DNA of 64,000 nucleotides from Streptomyces sp. V4I2 (GTDB lineage: Bacteria > Actinomycetota > Actinomycetes > Streptomycetales > Streptomycetaceae). This document shows positions 24,283-32,836 of the stretch, one piece after another. Location of the stretch: contig NZ_JAUSZM010000003.1 of assembly GCF_030817655.1 (NCBI RefSeq), positions 3,720,001-3,784,000 of the forward strand, written 5' to 3'. The notes beneath the pieces were generated by a model that worked only from the letters and a program-made list of their open reading frames with translations, was not told the origin of the DNA and made no database searches. The translations under genes and the position numbers were made by a program. Position 1 is the stretch's first letter, and each line of letters starts with the position of its first letter.

Positions 24283-25497
24283 ATGACCTCGAATACGCGT
24301 GTGGTGGTGATCGGCGCCGGGCTCGCGGGCGTCCGTCTCGCCCGGCGGCTCGGTGAGCTCGGCGTTCCCGTGACGCTCATCGGCGAGGAGGAGCACCGGC
24401 CCTACAACCGGGTCCTGCTCGCCGAAGTGCTGGCCGGCCGCTACAGCCCCGACGTGATCGCCCTCCCGGCGCCCGCGGAACTGACGCGCGCCCGGGTCAC
24501 CGGCATCGACCGGGCCGGGCGGACCGTGGAGTGCGCGGACGGCACGAAGATCGCATACGACACGCTGGTCCTGGCCACCGGCTCCAACCCCGTGCTCCCG
24601 CCCCTGCGCGGCCTGTTCAGCCCCGACCACGTGCTGCCCGAGGGCGTCCACGCCTTCCGCACGATGGACGACTGCCTGGGCCTGTCCAAGGCGGTACGTC
24701 CGGGTGTGAAGGCGGTCGTCATCGGCGGCGGGCTCCTCGGGGTGTCCGCGGCCCGTGCGCTCGCCCTGCGCGGCGCCCAGGTCGTCCTCGCCCAGCAGTC
24801 CGAGCGGCTCATGGAGCGCCAGCTCGACCCGTCCGCCTCCAAGCTGGTCCGGCGCCACCTCACCGACCTCGGCGTGGAGATCCACACCGAGTGCCGGGTC
24901 CGGGACGTGCGCTGCGTCGGCGGCGCGGTCCGCTCGGTGGAGATGTCCGACGGGTACGCCCTCGACGCCGACCTCGTGGTCCTGGCCTGCGGGGTCCACC
25001 CGCGCGTGGGCCTCGCCCAGATCTCCGGCCTCGACGTCCGCAAGGGCGTCGTGGTCGACGACGAACTGCGCACCTCCGACCCGCACATCCGGGCGATCGG
25101 CGACTGCGCACAGCACGACGGCACGGTGTACGGACTGGCCACTCCCGCGCTGGAACAGGCGGATGTGCTGGCCGAGTCGCTCGCCGGCCGGGCGAACGCC
25201 CGCTACACCGGCACCCGTTCGCTGACCCGACTCACCCTCACCGGGCAGACCGCCTTCGACCTCGCCGCGTTCGGCGAGACCGAGGCCCTCCCCGGTGACG
25301 ACGTCGTGCAGCTCACCGACGCGACCCGAGGCACGTACCGCAAGGTCGTCGTCCGCGACGACCGCCTGGTCGGCGGGGTCCTCGTCGGCGAACTGGGCAC
25401 CGTCGGCGCTCTTGCCCGCGCCTGGGAGGGAGCAGAGCCGCTCCCCGCCGACGGTGCCCCCTTGCTCCACCTGCTCACCAACGATGGAGGCTCCTGA
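24283..25497 (+). CDS. FAD/NAD(P)H oxidoreductase, nitrite/nitrate reductase electron-transfer type
   Basis: A 404-residue two-dinucleotide-fold flavoprotein: FAD loop VVVIGAGLAGVRLARRL (residues 7-23), RPYNRVLLAEVLAG, ATGSNPVLPP, the NAD loop VVIGGGLLGVSAARAL (about 146-161), and the C-terminal FAD segment IRAIGDCAQ. It matches the N-terminal part of NirB and NasB-type nitrate reductase flavoproteins without the iron-sulphur and siroheme domains. The gene overlaps nirB by one base (TGATG). It likely passes NAD(P)H electrons to NirB or NasA. Confidence 0.85.
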   Translation: MTSNTRVVVIGAGLAGVRLARRLGELGVPVTLIGEEEHRPYNRVLLAEVLAGRYSPDVIALPAPAELTRARVTGIDRAGRTVECADGTKIAYDTLVLATGSNPVLPPLRGLFSPDHVLPEGVHAFRTMDDCLGLSKAVRPGVKAVVIGGGLLGVSAARALALRGAQVVLAQQSERLMERQLDPSASKLVRRHLTDLGVEIHTECRVRDVRCVGGAVRSVEMSDGYALDADLVVLACGVHPRVGLAQISGLDVRKGVVVDDELRTSDPHIRAIGDCAQHDGTVYGLATPALEQADVLAESLAGRANARYTGTRSLTRLTLTGQTAFDLAAFGETEALPGDDVVQLTDATRGTYRKVVVRDDRLVGGVLVGELGTVGALARAWEGAEPLPADGAPLLHLLTNDGGS

Positions 25498-28127
25498 TGT
25501 CCACGACCGCACTTGTGGGGAACGGCCCCCGCCCCACGATCGTGCTCGTCGGCCATGGCATGGTCGGCCAGCGCTTCCTCGAAGCGCTCGCCGAGCGCGG
25601 CCTGACCGCCACGCACCGCGTGGTCGTGCTGTGCGAGGAGCCGCGTCCCGCGTACGACCGTGTGGCGCTCACCTCGTACTTCTCGGGCAAGACGCCCGAG
25701 GACCTGTCCATGACGGACATGCAGTTCATCGCCGACCACGGGATCGAGCTGTACGTCGGTGACCCGGCGGAGACGATCGACCGCGAGGCGAGGAAGGTGA
25801 CCGCCCGCTCGGGCCTGGTCGTCGACTACGACGTGCTGGTCCTCGCCACCGGCTCGTACCCCTTCGTCCCGCCCGTCCCCAACAAGGACGCCGAGGGCTG
25901 CTTCGTCTACCGCACCATCGAGGACCTCCTCGCCATCGAGGAGTACGCCAAGTCCAGGGCGACGACGGGCGCGGTGGTCGGCGGCGGTCTGCTCGGCCTG
26001 GAGGCCGCGGGCGCGCTCAAGGGCCTCGGGCTCAACGCCCACATCGTGGAGTTCGCGCCCCGCCTGATGCCGGTGCAGGTCGACGAGGGCGGCGGCGCCG
26101 CGCTGCTGCGCACCATCGCGGACATGGGTCTGAGCGTCCACACCGGCGTCGGCACCCAGGAGATCGTGGTGGGCGAGGACGGCGCGGTCACCGGCATGAA
26201 GCTGTCCGACGGCTCCGAACTCGCCGCCGACATGGTGGTGTTCTCCGCCGGTGTCCGCCCCCGCGACCAGCTGGCCCGCGAGAGCGGTCTGACGGTCGGC
26301 GAGCGCGGCGGCATCAGCGTCGACGAGCAGTGCCGCACGGTGAACGACCCGCACGTCTTCGCGATCGGCGAGTGCGCGCTGGCCTCCGACGGCCGGGTGT
26401 ACGGCCTGGTCGCCCCCGGTTACGAGCAGGCCGAGACGGCCGCCGCGACCATCGCCGCCGACGAGGCCTCCTTCACCGGCGCGGACCTGTCCACCAAGCT
26501 GAAGCTGCTCGGCGTGGACGTGGCGTCCTTCGGCGACGCGCACGGCACCACCGAGGACTGCCTCGACGTCGTCTACTCCGACTCCCGCGCCGGCCTGTAC
26601 AAGAAGCTGGTCATCGGCCGCGACGGCACGCTGCTCGGCGGCATCCTGGTCGGCGACGCGGAGGCGTACGGCACGCTGCGCGCGTTCACCGGGTCGGTCC
26701 CGCCGGTCTCCCCCGAGTCGCTGGTCCTGCCCGCCGGATCCGGTGAGAGCGTCCAGCTCGGCCCGTCGGCGCTGCCGGACGAGGCGATCATCTGTTCCTG
26801 CCACAACGTGTCCAAGGGCACGATCCGCGGCGCGGTCACCGACCATCAGTGCACGACCGTTCCCGAGGTCAAGAAGTGCACCAAGGCCGGCACGGGCTGC
26901 GGATCCTGCGTCAAGGTCCTCGGCCAGCTGGTCACCGCCGAGCTGGAGGCCAGCGGCGTCGAGGTCGACAAGGGCCTGTGCGGCTGCTTCTCGCAGACCC
27001 GCGAGGAGCTGTACGAGATCGTCCTCGCCCTGCGCATCAACACCTACCAGGACCTCCTGGACCGCTACGGCCGTGACGGTGCCAAGGGCGGCGACGGCTG
27101 CGAGGTCTGCAAGCCGACGGTGGGCTCGATCATCGCCTCCCTCGCCCCGACGATCGGCGCGAGCAACTACGTCCTGGAGGGCGAGCAGGCGGCGCTGCAG
27201 GACAGCAACGACCACTTCCTCGCCAACCTCCAGAAGAACGGCTCGTACTCGGTCGTCCCCCGTATCCCCGGCGGCGAGATCACCCCCGAGGGCCTGATCG
27301 TCATCGGTGAGATCGCCCGCGACTTCGGCCTCTACACGAAGATCACCGGCGGCCAGCGGATCGACATGTTCGGCGCCCGCGTCGAGCAGCTCCCGCTGAT
27401 CTGGGCCCGGCTGGTGGACGCCGGCTTCGAGTCCGGCCACGCCTACGGCAAGGCCCTGCGCACGGTGAAGTCCTGCGTCGGCCAGACCTGGTGCCGCTAC
27501 GGCGTCCAGGACTCCGTCCGCATGGCGATCGACCTGGAGCTGCGCTACCGGGGCCTGCGCTCCCCGCACAAGCTCAAGTCGGCGGTGTCGGGCTGCGCCC
27601 GCGAGTGCGCCGAGGCCCAGTCGAAGGACTTCGGCATCATCGCCACCTCCAACGGCTGGAACCTGTACGTCGGCGGCAACGGCGGCGCCACCCCGCGCCA
27701 CGCGGACCTGCTGGCCCAGGACCTCACCGACGCCGAACTGATCAAGCTGATCGACCGGTTCCTGATGTTCTACATCCGCACGGCCGACCGCCTGGAGCGC
27801 ACGTCGACCTGGCTGGAGCGGATCCCCGGCGGCCTGGACCACGTCCGGGACGTGGTGGTGGAGGACTCCCTCGGCATCTGCGAGGAGCTGGAGTCCCTGA
27901 TGGCGGACCACGTGTCGCACTACCGCGACGAGTGGGCGACGACCATCAACGACCCCGAGAAGCTCTCCCGGTTCGTCTCCTTCGTGAACGCGCCCGACAC
28001 CCCGGACCCGGTCGTCGGCTTCGTCCCCGAGCGCGACCAGATCAAGCCCGACCTGCCGCTGCTGTCCATCGGCATGCGCCCCAGTGAGAACCCGGCAGAC
28101 GTCCTGGAAGGAAGCGCCCAGCGATGA
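25497..28127 (+). CDS. nirB: Assimilatory nitrite reductase [NAD(P)H], large subunit
   Basis: An 876-residue enzyme. FAD and NAD domains (VLVGHGMVGQRF at the start; AVVGGGLLGLEAAGAL) are followed by a BFD-type [2Fe-2S] domain (CSCHNVSKGTI ... KCTKAGTGCGSC) and a second Cys-rich segment (GLCGCFSQTREELYE, GCEVCKP). The siroheme/[4Fe-4S] domain follows, with CVGQTWCRYG and SGCARECAEAQ providing the four cluster Cys. It reduces nitrite to ammonium in the cytoplasm. Slightly longer than the E. coli enzyme. Overlaps its neighbours on both sides. Confidence 0.95.
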   Translation: MSTTALVGNGPRPTIVLVGHGMVGQRFLEALAERGLTATHRVVVLCEEPRPAYDRVALTSYFSGKTPEDLSMTDMQFIADHGIELYVGDPAETIDREARKVTARSGLVVDYDVLVLATGSYPFVPPVPNKDAEGCFVYRTIEDLLAIEEYAKSRATTGAVVGGGLLGLEAAGALKGLGLNAHIVEFAPRLMPVQVDEGGGAALLRTIADMGLSVHTGVGTQEIVVGEDGAVTGMKLSDGSELAADMVVFSAGVRPRDQLARESGLTVGERGGISVDEQCRTVNDPHVFAIGECALASDGRVYGLVAPGYEQAETAAATIAADEASFTGADLSTKLKLLGVDVASFGDAHGTTEDCLDVVYSDSRAGLYKKLVIGRDGTLLGGILVGDAEAYGTLRAFTGSVPPVSPESLVLPAGSGESVQLGPSALPDEAIICSCHNVSKGTIRGAVTDHQCTTVPEVKKCTKAGTGCGSCVKVLGQLVTAELEASGVEVDKGLCGCFSQTREELYEIVLALRINTYQDLLDRYGRDGAKGGDGCEVCKPTVGSIIASLAPTIGASNYVLEGEQAALQDSNDHFLANLQKNGSYSVVPRIPGGEITPEGLIVIGEIARDFGLYTKITGGQRIDMFGARVEQLPLIWARLVDAGFESGHAYGKALRTVKSCVGQTWCRYGVQDSVRMAIDLELRYRGLRSPHKLKSAVSGCARECAEAQSKDFGIIATSNGWNLYVGGNGGATPRHADLLAQDLTDAELIKLIDRFLMFYIRTADRLERTSTWLERIPGGLDHVRDVVVEDSLGICEELESLMADHVSHYRDEWATTINDPEKLSRFVSFVNAPDTPDPVVGFVPERDQIKPDLPLLSIGMRPSENPADVLEGSAQR

Positions 28128-28474
28128 CCCTGGCACCCGAGACGACCGACCTGAAGGTCCAACTGAGGCTGGCCGACAGCTGGTTCACGGTCTGCGACCT
28201 GACCGTGCTGCTGCCGGGCCGCGGAGTGGCCGCCCTGCTGCCCGACGGCCACCAGGTCGCCCTCTTCCGCGACCGCGCCGGCACCCTCTACGCCATCGAC
28301 AACCGCGACCCGTTCAACGGCGCGGCGGTCCTCTCCCGCGGCCTGATCGGCTCCCACCAGGGCCGGCCCTTCGTCGCCTCACCCCTGCTGAAGCAGCGCT
28401 TCGACCTGGCGTCGGGGCAGTGCCTGGACGACGAGTCGGTGCGGATCGCGACGTACGAGGTGCGTACCTCGTAG
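28124..28474 (+). CDS. nirD: Nitrite reductase small subunit
   Basis: A 116-residue Rieske-fold protein without the cluster-binding Cys/His pairs, as is normal for NirD. Segments: WFTVCDLTVLLPGRGVAAL, VALFRDRAGTLYAIDNRDPF, PLLKQRFDLASGQCLDD. It overlaps nirB by 4 bp (ATGA) and completes the operon. Needed for NirB function in enteric bacteria. Confidence 0.92.
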   Translation: MTLAPETTDLKVQLRLADSWFTVCDLTVLLPGRGVAALLPDGHQVALFRDRAGTLYAIDNRDPFNGAAVLSRGLIGSHQGRPFVASPLLKQRFDLASGQCLDDESVRIATYEVRTS

Positions 28475-28479
28475 CGTGC

Positions 28480-29406
28480 TCACACCTTCAGCCGGTCGTA
28501 CGTCACGCCCGTCAGCTCCTCCGAGGCGGTCCACAGCCGTTCCCCCGCCCGGTCGTCGACCGTCCACGGTGCTCGCCAGGACGGTGCGGGCGACCCGCGC
28601 CAGCCGGCGAACGCGGGCCCGGTGAAGGAGTCGGGGCGGACCTCGGGCGCGGTCGCGGCGTAGAGCGTGGGCAGGGCGCCCGCCTCGGCGGACTGGGCGA
28701 AGAAGCGGTTGCCGATCTGCATGAACCGCTCGCTCACCCTGCGGCCGGACATCCGGGCGCCCTCCGTCTGGAGGTTGGTGGCGGCGTACCCGGGGTGCGC
28801 CGCCGCCGCGACGAGGTCCGAGCCGTGGGCCGGGAGCCTGCGCGCGAGTTCGTGCGTGAAGAGCAGGTTGGCGGTCTTGGAGCGGGCGTAGGCGATCCAA
28901 CGCCGGTACCGGCGCTCGCTGTTGAGGTCCGTGATGTCGATGTTGGCCACCGAGTGCATGGTGCTGGAGACGGTCACGACGCGCGCCCCGGGCGTACCGA
29001 GCAGCGTGGGCAGCAGCAGCCCGGTGAGCGCGAAGTGCCCGAGGTGGTTGACGCCGAACTGCGTCTCGAACCCGTCCGCGGTCGTCCCGTACGGCAGCGC
29101 CATCACGCCCGCGTTGTTGACGAGCAGGTCGAGCCGGTCGTACGGGAAGGCGGCCGCGAACCGCCGTACGGAGGCGAGGTCCCCGAGGTCGAGCCGCCCG
29201 AACTCCACCTCGGCGCCCGGCACTTCGGCGGCCATCCGGTCCCCGGCCTCGGTGCCGCGCGCCTCGCTCCGGCAGGCGAGCACCACCCGGGCGCCCCGGC
29301 GGGCCAGCTCGCGCGCGGTGACGTACCCGAGGCCGCTGTTGGCCCCGGTGACGACGGCGACACGGCCGTCCTGGTCGGGGATGTCCTTCTCGGTCCAGCC
29401 GGCCAT
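28480..29406 (-). CDS. Short-chain dehydrogenase/reductase (retinol dehydrogenase-like)
   Basis: A 308-residue SDR: cofactor loop TGANSGLGYVTARELARRG (about 20-38) with ACRSEARG suggesting NADP, NNAG at about 92-95, VSS with catalytic Ser, and YARSK (Tyr and Lys). A C-terminal extension follows (WRAPWTVDDRAGERLW). Substrate unknown. ATG 29406 has GGAGGG upstream. It converges with nirD at 5 bp, leaving no room for a separate terminator. Confidence 0.85.
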   Translation of the reverse strand: MAGWTEKDIPDQDGRVAVVTGANSGLGYVTARELARRGARVVLACRSEARGTEAGDRMAAEVPGAEVEFGRLDLGDLASVRRFAAAFPYDRLDLLVNNAGVMALPYGTTADGFETQFGVNHLGHFALTGLLLPTLLGTPGARVVTVSSTMHSVANIDITDLNSERRYRRWIAYARSKTANLLFTHELARRLPAHGSDLVAAAAHPGYAATNLQTEGARMSGRRVSERFMQIGNRFFAQSAEAGALPTLYAATAPEVRPDSFTGPAFAGWRGSPAPSWRAPWTVDDRAGERLWTASEELTGVTYDRLKV

Positions 29407-29438
29407 GGCCGACCCTCCCTCCGGTGACGGGGTCGGGT

Positions 29439-31142
29439 TCAGCCTACGAGCGGGGGGCGCTCCAGGTAATCGTCCGGGAGTGGCCGCGTGTCCAGGTAGA
29501 ACCATTCGGCGCCGGGGCCGGGGCCTGGAGCGGACGCCGCGGGTTCGGGGGCCCGGGGCGCGGTCTCGGTTGTCCGGGGCTCGGTCTCGGTGGCCGGCTG
29601 CTTCGCCGGGCCCGGCATCAGGAGCTCCACCCGTACGCCGTTTCCTCGCTGCTGGGCGGTGAACTCCTCCACCTGGTTGCGGCAGGCGTGGTCCAGATGG
29701 GTCACGCCGGTCAGGTCCAGGCGGATGCGGGGTCTGCCCGAGGCCGCCGCGGCCTCCAGCGCCTCGATGACCTTCGGCAGGCGCAGGAAGGTCGCGTTGC
29801 CGGCCATGACGACCTTGGCGGTGTCCTCGTCGAGGTGCTGGCGGATCACGGTCTGCGACATCCGCAGCGCGGCCAGCACGATCCCGGCGGCGAGCCCGAC
29901 GAGTACGCCCTCCAGCAGCGCGGTCGCCACGATGACCAGCGTGGTGAGGGTCATCACCGCGAACTCGCCCCGGTCCTGGCGCCACATCTTCGGGAACTCC
30001 TCCGGCGCGAACAGCTTCCAGCCGCTGTGCACCAGCACCCCGGCGAGCACCGAGATCGGGATCAGCGCCAGGACCTGCGGCAGCAGCAGCGCGAAGGCGA
30101 GCAGCCACAGGCCGTGCAGGGTCCGGGAGAGCCGGGTCTTGGCGCCGGCCTGGACGTTCGCCGAACTGCGCGCGACGACGGCCGTGACGGGCAGGGCCCC
30201 GAGCACGCCCGCGACCGTGTTCCCGGCGCCCTGGGCGATGAGTTCGGTGTTGTACCGGGTGCGCGGACCGCTGTGCATACGGTCCACCGCGGCCGCCGTG
30301 AACAGGCTCTCCGCGGAGGCGATGACCGTGAAGGTGAGGATCGACGTGATGATCGCCGCGTCGGCGAGCCCCGCGAACTGCTCCCCGCCGGGCACGCTCA
30401 CAGCGGCGAGCAGGTTGCCGACCTGGAGGGTCTTCACGTCCACGCCGGGCAGCGCGGCGACCGCGATGCCGATGCCCACGGCGACCAGCGCGGCCGGGAT
30501 CTTCTTGACCGGCCCCGGCACCTTCTTCCACACGAAGCTCAGCACGACGGTGACCACCCCGAGCAGCACCGCGATCATCGCCTGCCGGTCGGTGAGGATG
30601 TCGGCGAACAGCCCCGGGATCCCGGCCATGTTCTCGATCGGCGTGCCGGGCGCCTTGCCGTCGGCCATGGGATACACCTGGCTGAACATCAGCGGCAGTC
30701 CGATGCCGGCCAGCATGCCCTGGACGACGGCGAGGGAGATCGCCTGGAACATCCGGCCCAGCCGTACGACGCCGAGGACGATCTGCAGGATCCCGGACCC
30801 CAGCACGATCACGCCGAGCATGGCCACCCCGTGCTCGGCGACGGTCTCCGCGACCAGCGCGGCCAGCCCCGCGGCCGGCCCGCTGACCTGGAGCGTGCTG
30901 CCCCGCACCGCGCCGACCACCAGCCCGCCGATCACCCCGGAGATGATCCCCAGCTCGGCCGGGACGCCCGAGGCGACGGCGACGCCGATGCACAGGGGCA
31001 GGGCGACGAGGAAGACGACGAGGGAGGCGGTGATCTCGGTGCCGAGGTCGGCTTTCGGGCCGGTGGGCCTCGGACCTGTGCTGCTTGGGCCGGTGGACTT
31101 GGGGAAGGCGGCACCCCGGCCCCGCGCGTGCACCCCGCTCAT
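29439..31142 (-). CDS. SulP-family transporter, probable bicarbonate carrier
   Basis: A 567-residue protein. The SulP membrane domain (about 40-440) contains LVVFLVALPLCIGVAVASGVP and VSGPAAGLAALVAE, the substrate-binding region. A STAS domain (about 465-530) has IRLDLTGVTHLDHACRN, followed by a disordered Pro/Thr tail. Its start overlaps the carbonic anhydrase stop by 4 bp (ATGA), so the pair probably supplies bicarbonate, as in BicA-like SulP/CA operons. Sulfate transport is an alternative. Separated by 32 bp from the SDR gene start. Confidence 0.88.
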   Translation of the reverse strand: MSGVHARGRGAAFPKSTGPSSTGPRPTGPKADLGTEITASLVVFLVALPLCIGVAVASGVPAELGIISGVIGGLVVGAVRGSTLQVSGPAAGLAALVAETVAEHGVAMLGVIVLGSGILQIVLGVVRLGRMFQAISLAVVQGMLAGIGLPLMFSQVYPMADGKAPGTPIENMAGIPGLFADILTDRQAMIAVLLGVVTVVLSFVWKKVPGPVKKIPAALVAVGIGIAVAALPGVDVKTLQVGNLLAAVSVPGGEQFAGLADAAIITSILTFTVIASAESLFTAAAVDRMHSGPRTRYNTELIAQGAGNTVAGVLGALPVTAVVARSSANVQAGAKTRLSRTLHGLWLLAFALLLPQVLALIPISVLAGVLVHSGWKLFAPEEFPKMWRQDRGEFAVMTLTTLVIVATALLEGVLVGLAAGIVLAALRMSQTVIRQHLDEDTAKVVMAGNATFLRLPKVIEALEAAAASGRPRIRLDLTGVTHLDHACRNQVEEFTAQQRGNGVRVELLMPGPAKQPATETEPRTTETAPRAPEPAASAPGPGPGAEWFYLDTRPLPDDYLERPPLVG

Positions 31143-31744
31143 CCGGCGTGCACCCGGAAACGACCGTCCTCGTCGAGCTCGTACACCCGCCCGGTGTCGA
31201 CCTCGTAGTACCAGCCGTGCAGCCGCAGCCCGCCCGCGTCCAGCCGCTGCCGTACCGACGGGTGACTCCGCAGCGCGGCCAGCTGGTTGACGACGTTGCG
31301 CTGTGCCACCTCGGACAGCGCCGGATCGTCGGAGGCGCCGGCGAGCGTCGGAGCCAGCTCCGGGCGGGCCACCTCCAGCCAGGCGCCCACGCCGGGCAGC
31401 GCGGCCAGGTCGTCGCCGGACTTCAGCGCGCCCATCGCCCCGCAGTGTGAGTGACCGCACACCACGACGTCCTGAACCCCGAGCACCTCCAGTGCGTACT
31501 CGATGGTGGCGGCCTCACCACCGGCCCCGTACTGCCCGTACGACGGCACGATATTGCCCGCGTTGCGCAGCTCGAATATCTCTCCGGGCCGGGCGCCCGT
31601 GATGAGCGCGGGTATCACCCGAGAGTCCGAGCAGGTAATGAAGAGCGCCTCGGGATATTGCCCCTCGGCCAGTTTCCGGTATTCGTCGTGCTCGAATTCG
31701 ACCCGCTGCGTGAACGCGCGGGCACGGTCCAGTAGAGCCTTCAA
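31139..31744 (-). CDS. Beta-carbonic anhydrase
   Basis: A 201-residue enzyme. Zinc ligands lie in ITCSDSRV (Cys, with the Asp/Arg dyad) and VVCGHSHCGAM (His and Cys). It interconverts CO2 and bicarbonate. The start is TTG at 31744, with GAGGAGG 5 nt upstream; no ATG lies in frame near the conserved start, and the longer frame to 31870 adds a non-homologous leader across an operator-like repeat. Translationally coupled to the SulP gene. Confidence 0.88.
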   Translation of the reverse strand: MKALLDRARAFTQRVEFEHDEYRKLAEGQYPEALFITCSDSRVIPALITGARPGEIFELRNAGNIVPSYGQYGAGGEAATIEYALEVLGVQDVVVCGHSHCGAMGALKSGDDLAALPGVGAWLEVARPELAPTLAGASDDPALSEVAQRNVVNQLAALRSHPSVRQRLDAGGLRLHGWYYEVDTGRVYELDEDGRFRVHAG

Positions 31745-31830
31745 CGATGCCTCCTCGATGGGAAGTTCAGCCAGGTCACCACACCGTAGAGGGGCGCGGA
31801 ACAGTGGAAGGTTAAGTAACAGCCAGAGCG

Positions 31831-31858
31831 CGGACAGGAATTGAACATTTCTTGTCCG
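31831..31858. promoter_or_regulatory. Inverted repeat between CA/SulP operon and two-component system
   Basis: CGGACAGGAA and TTCTTGTCCG (9 of 10 paired) flank 8 bp, in the 192-bp divergent gap. Candidate binding site for the adjacent response regulator. A smaller dyad GTTAAGTAAC lies at 31811-31820. Confidence 0.55.
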
Positions 31859-31936
31859 GACTCCGCACAAGCGCTGTCATCTTGTAACGTGTCGACTCCA
31901 GAGCGCGAAAATCGAATTCACGGAGAGACGGGACGC

Positions 31937-32836
31937 ATGGGCCTACGAGTGCTGCTCATCGAGGACGACGCGACAATCGCCGAACCGCTCACCGAAGGTC
32001 TCGGCCACTTCGGGCTGACGGTCGACCACGTCGCCACCGGCACCGACGGCCTGAGAGGCCCGTACGGCGATGTCGTCCTGCTCGACCTCGGGCTGCCGGA
32101 CATGGACGGCATCGACGTCTGCCGCGGCATCCGGCAGGTCTCCGACGTCCCCATCGTCATCCTCAGCGCCCGCGGGGAGGAGGCGGACCGGGTACTGGGC
32201 CTGGAGCTGGGCGCCGACGACTATCTGGCGAAACCGTTCAGCATGCGGGAGCTGGTGGCACGGGTGCGGGCGGTGACCCGGCGGACGCAGCGGACGCAGG
32301 TGGGGGTGGGGGTGGAGCCGGGGTCGATGCCGATGCCGATGTCTGTGTCGATGCCGGTGTCTGCGCCGGTGTCTGCGCCGGTGTCGTCGTACGACCGCGC
32401 GCCGGGCCCGTCGTACGACTTCGCGTCGGCCCCGTCGTACGAACCTCTGCCGCCGACGTCGTACGAGCAACCCGTCTCAGCCCCAGCCCCAGACCCAGAC
32501 CCGGCCTCAACCCCCTCGCCCGACCCAGGCCCGCTCGTCGTCGACCGCCGCACCCGGCAGGTCTGGGTCGGCGAGACCCAGGTCGCGCTCACTCCCAAGG
32601 AGTTCGAGCTGCTGGCGCTGCTCACCGAGGATCCGGGCGCGGTCTACTCCCGGCAGCAGATTCTCGACCGGGTCTGGGACCCGCACTACGAGGGCCCGAC
32701 CAAGACCCTCGACGTCCATGTCGCCTCACTACGACGGAAGTTGGGCCACCCGGCATGGATCCGGACACTGCGCGGGGTCGGCTTCCGGCTGTCGGTGCAC
32801 GGGGAGCCGAACGATCCGCAACAGGGCCCGACATGA
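31937..32836 (+). CDS. OmpR-type response regulator with long repetitive linker
   Basis: A 299-residue protein. The receiver domain (1-115) has D10/D11, phospho-acceptor D50 (VVLLDLGLPDMDG) and K99 (YLAKPF). The winged-helix DNA-binding domain (about 200-290) has LTPKEFELLALLTEDPG and VDVHVASLRRKLG-like sequence (LDVHVASLRRKLG). The linker of about 80 residues (118-198) is Met/Ser/Pro/Tyr-rich and includes four 8-residue SY[DE] repeats; a usual linker is 10-20 residues. ATG 31937 has GGAGAGACGGG upstream. It overlaps the kinase gene by 4 bp. Confidence 0.9.
   Translation: MGLRVLLIEDDATIAEPLTEGLGHFGLTVDHVATGTDGLRGPYGDVVLLDLGLPDMDGIDVCRGIRQVSDVPIVILSARGEEADRVLGLELGADDYLAKPFSMRELVARVRAVTRRTQRTQVGVGVEPGSMPMPMSVSMPVSAPVSAPVSSYDRAPGPSYDFASAPSYEPLPPTSYEQPVSAPAPDPDPASTPSPDPGPLVVDRRTRQVWVGETQVALTPKEFELLALLTEDPGAVYSRQQILDRVWDPHYEGPTKTLDVHVASLRRKLGHPAWIRTLRGVGFRLSVHGEPNDPQQGPT
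32387..32466 (+). repeat. Four 24-bp tandem units centred on TCGTACGA
   Basis: The palindrome TCGTACGA recurs at 32387, 32411, 32435 and 32459, exactly 24 bp apart. Units encode SYDRAPGP, SYDFASAP, SYEPLPPT and SYEQPVSA in the response-regulator linker. Confidence 0.85.

Noticed and set aside
25203..28136. A 977-codon minus-strand open frame opposite nirB
   Set aside because: nirB on the plus strand has full domain structure and cluster Cys; the antisense frame is His/Gln/Arg-rich noise from high GC3.
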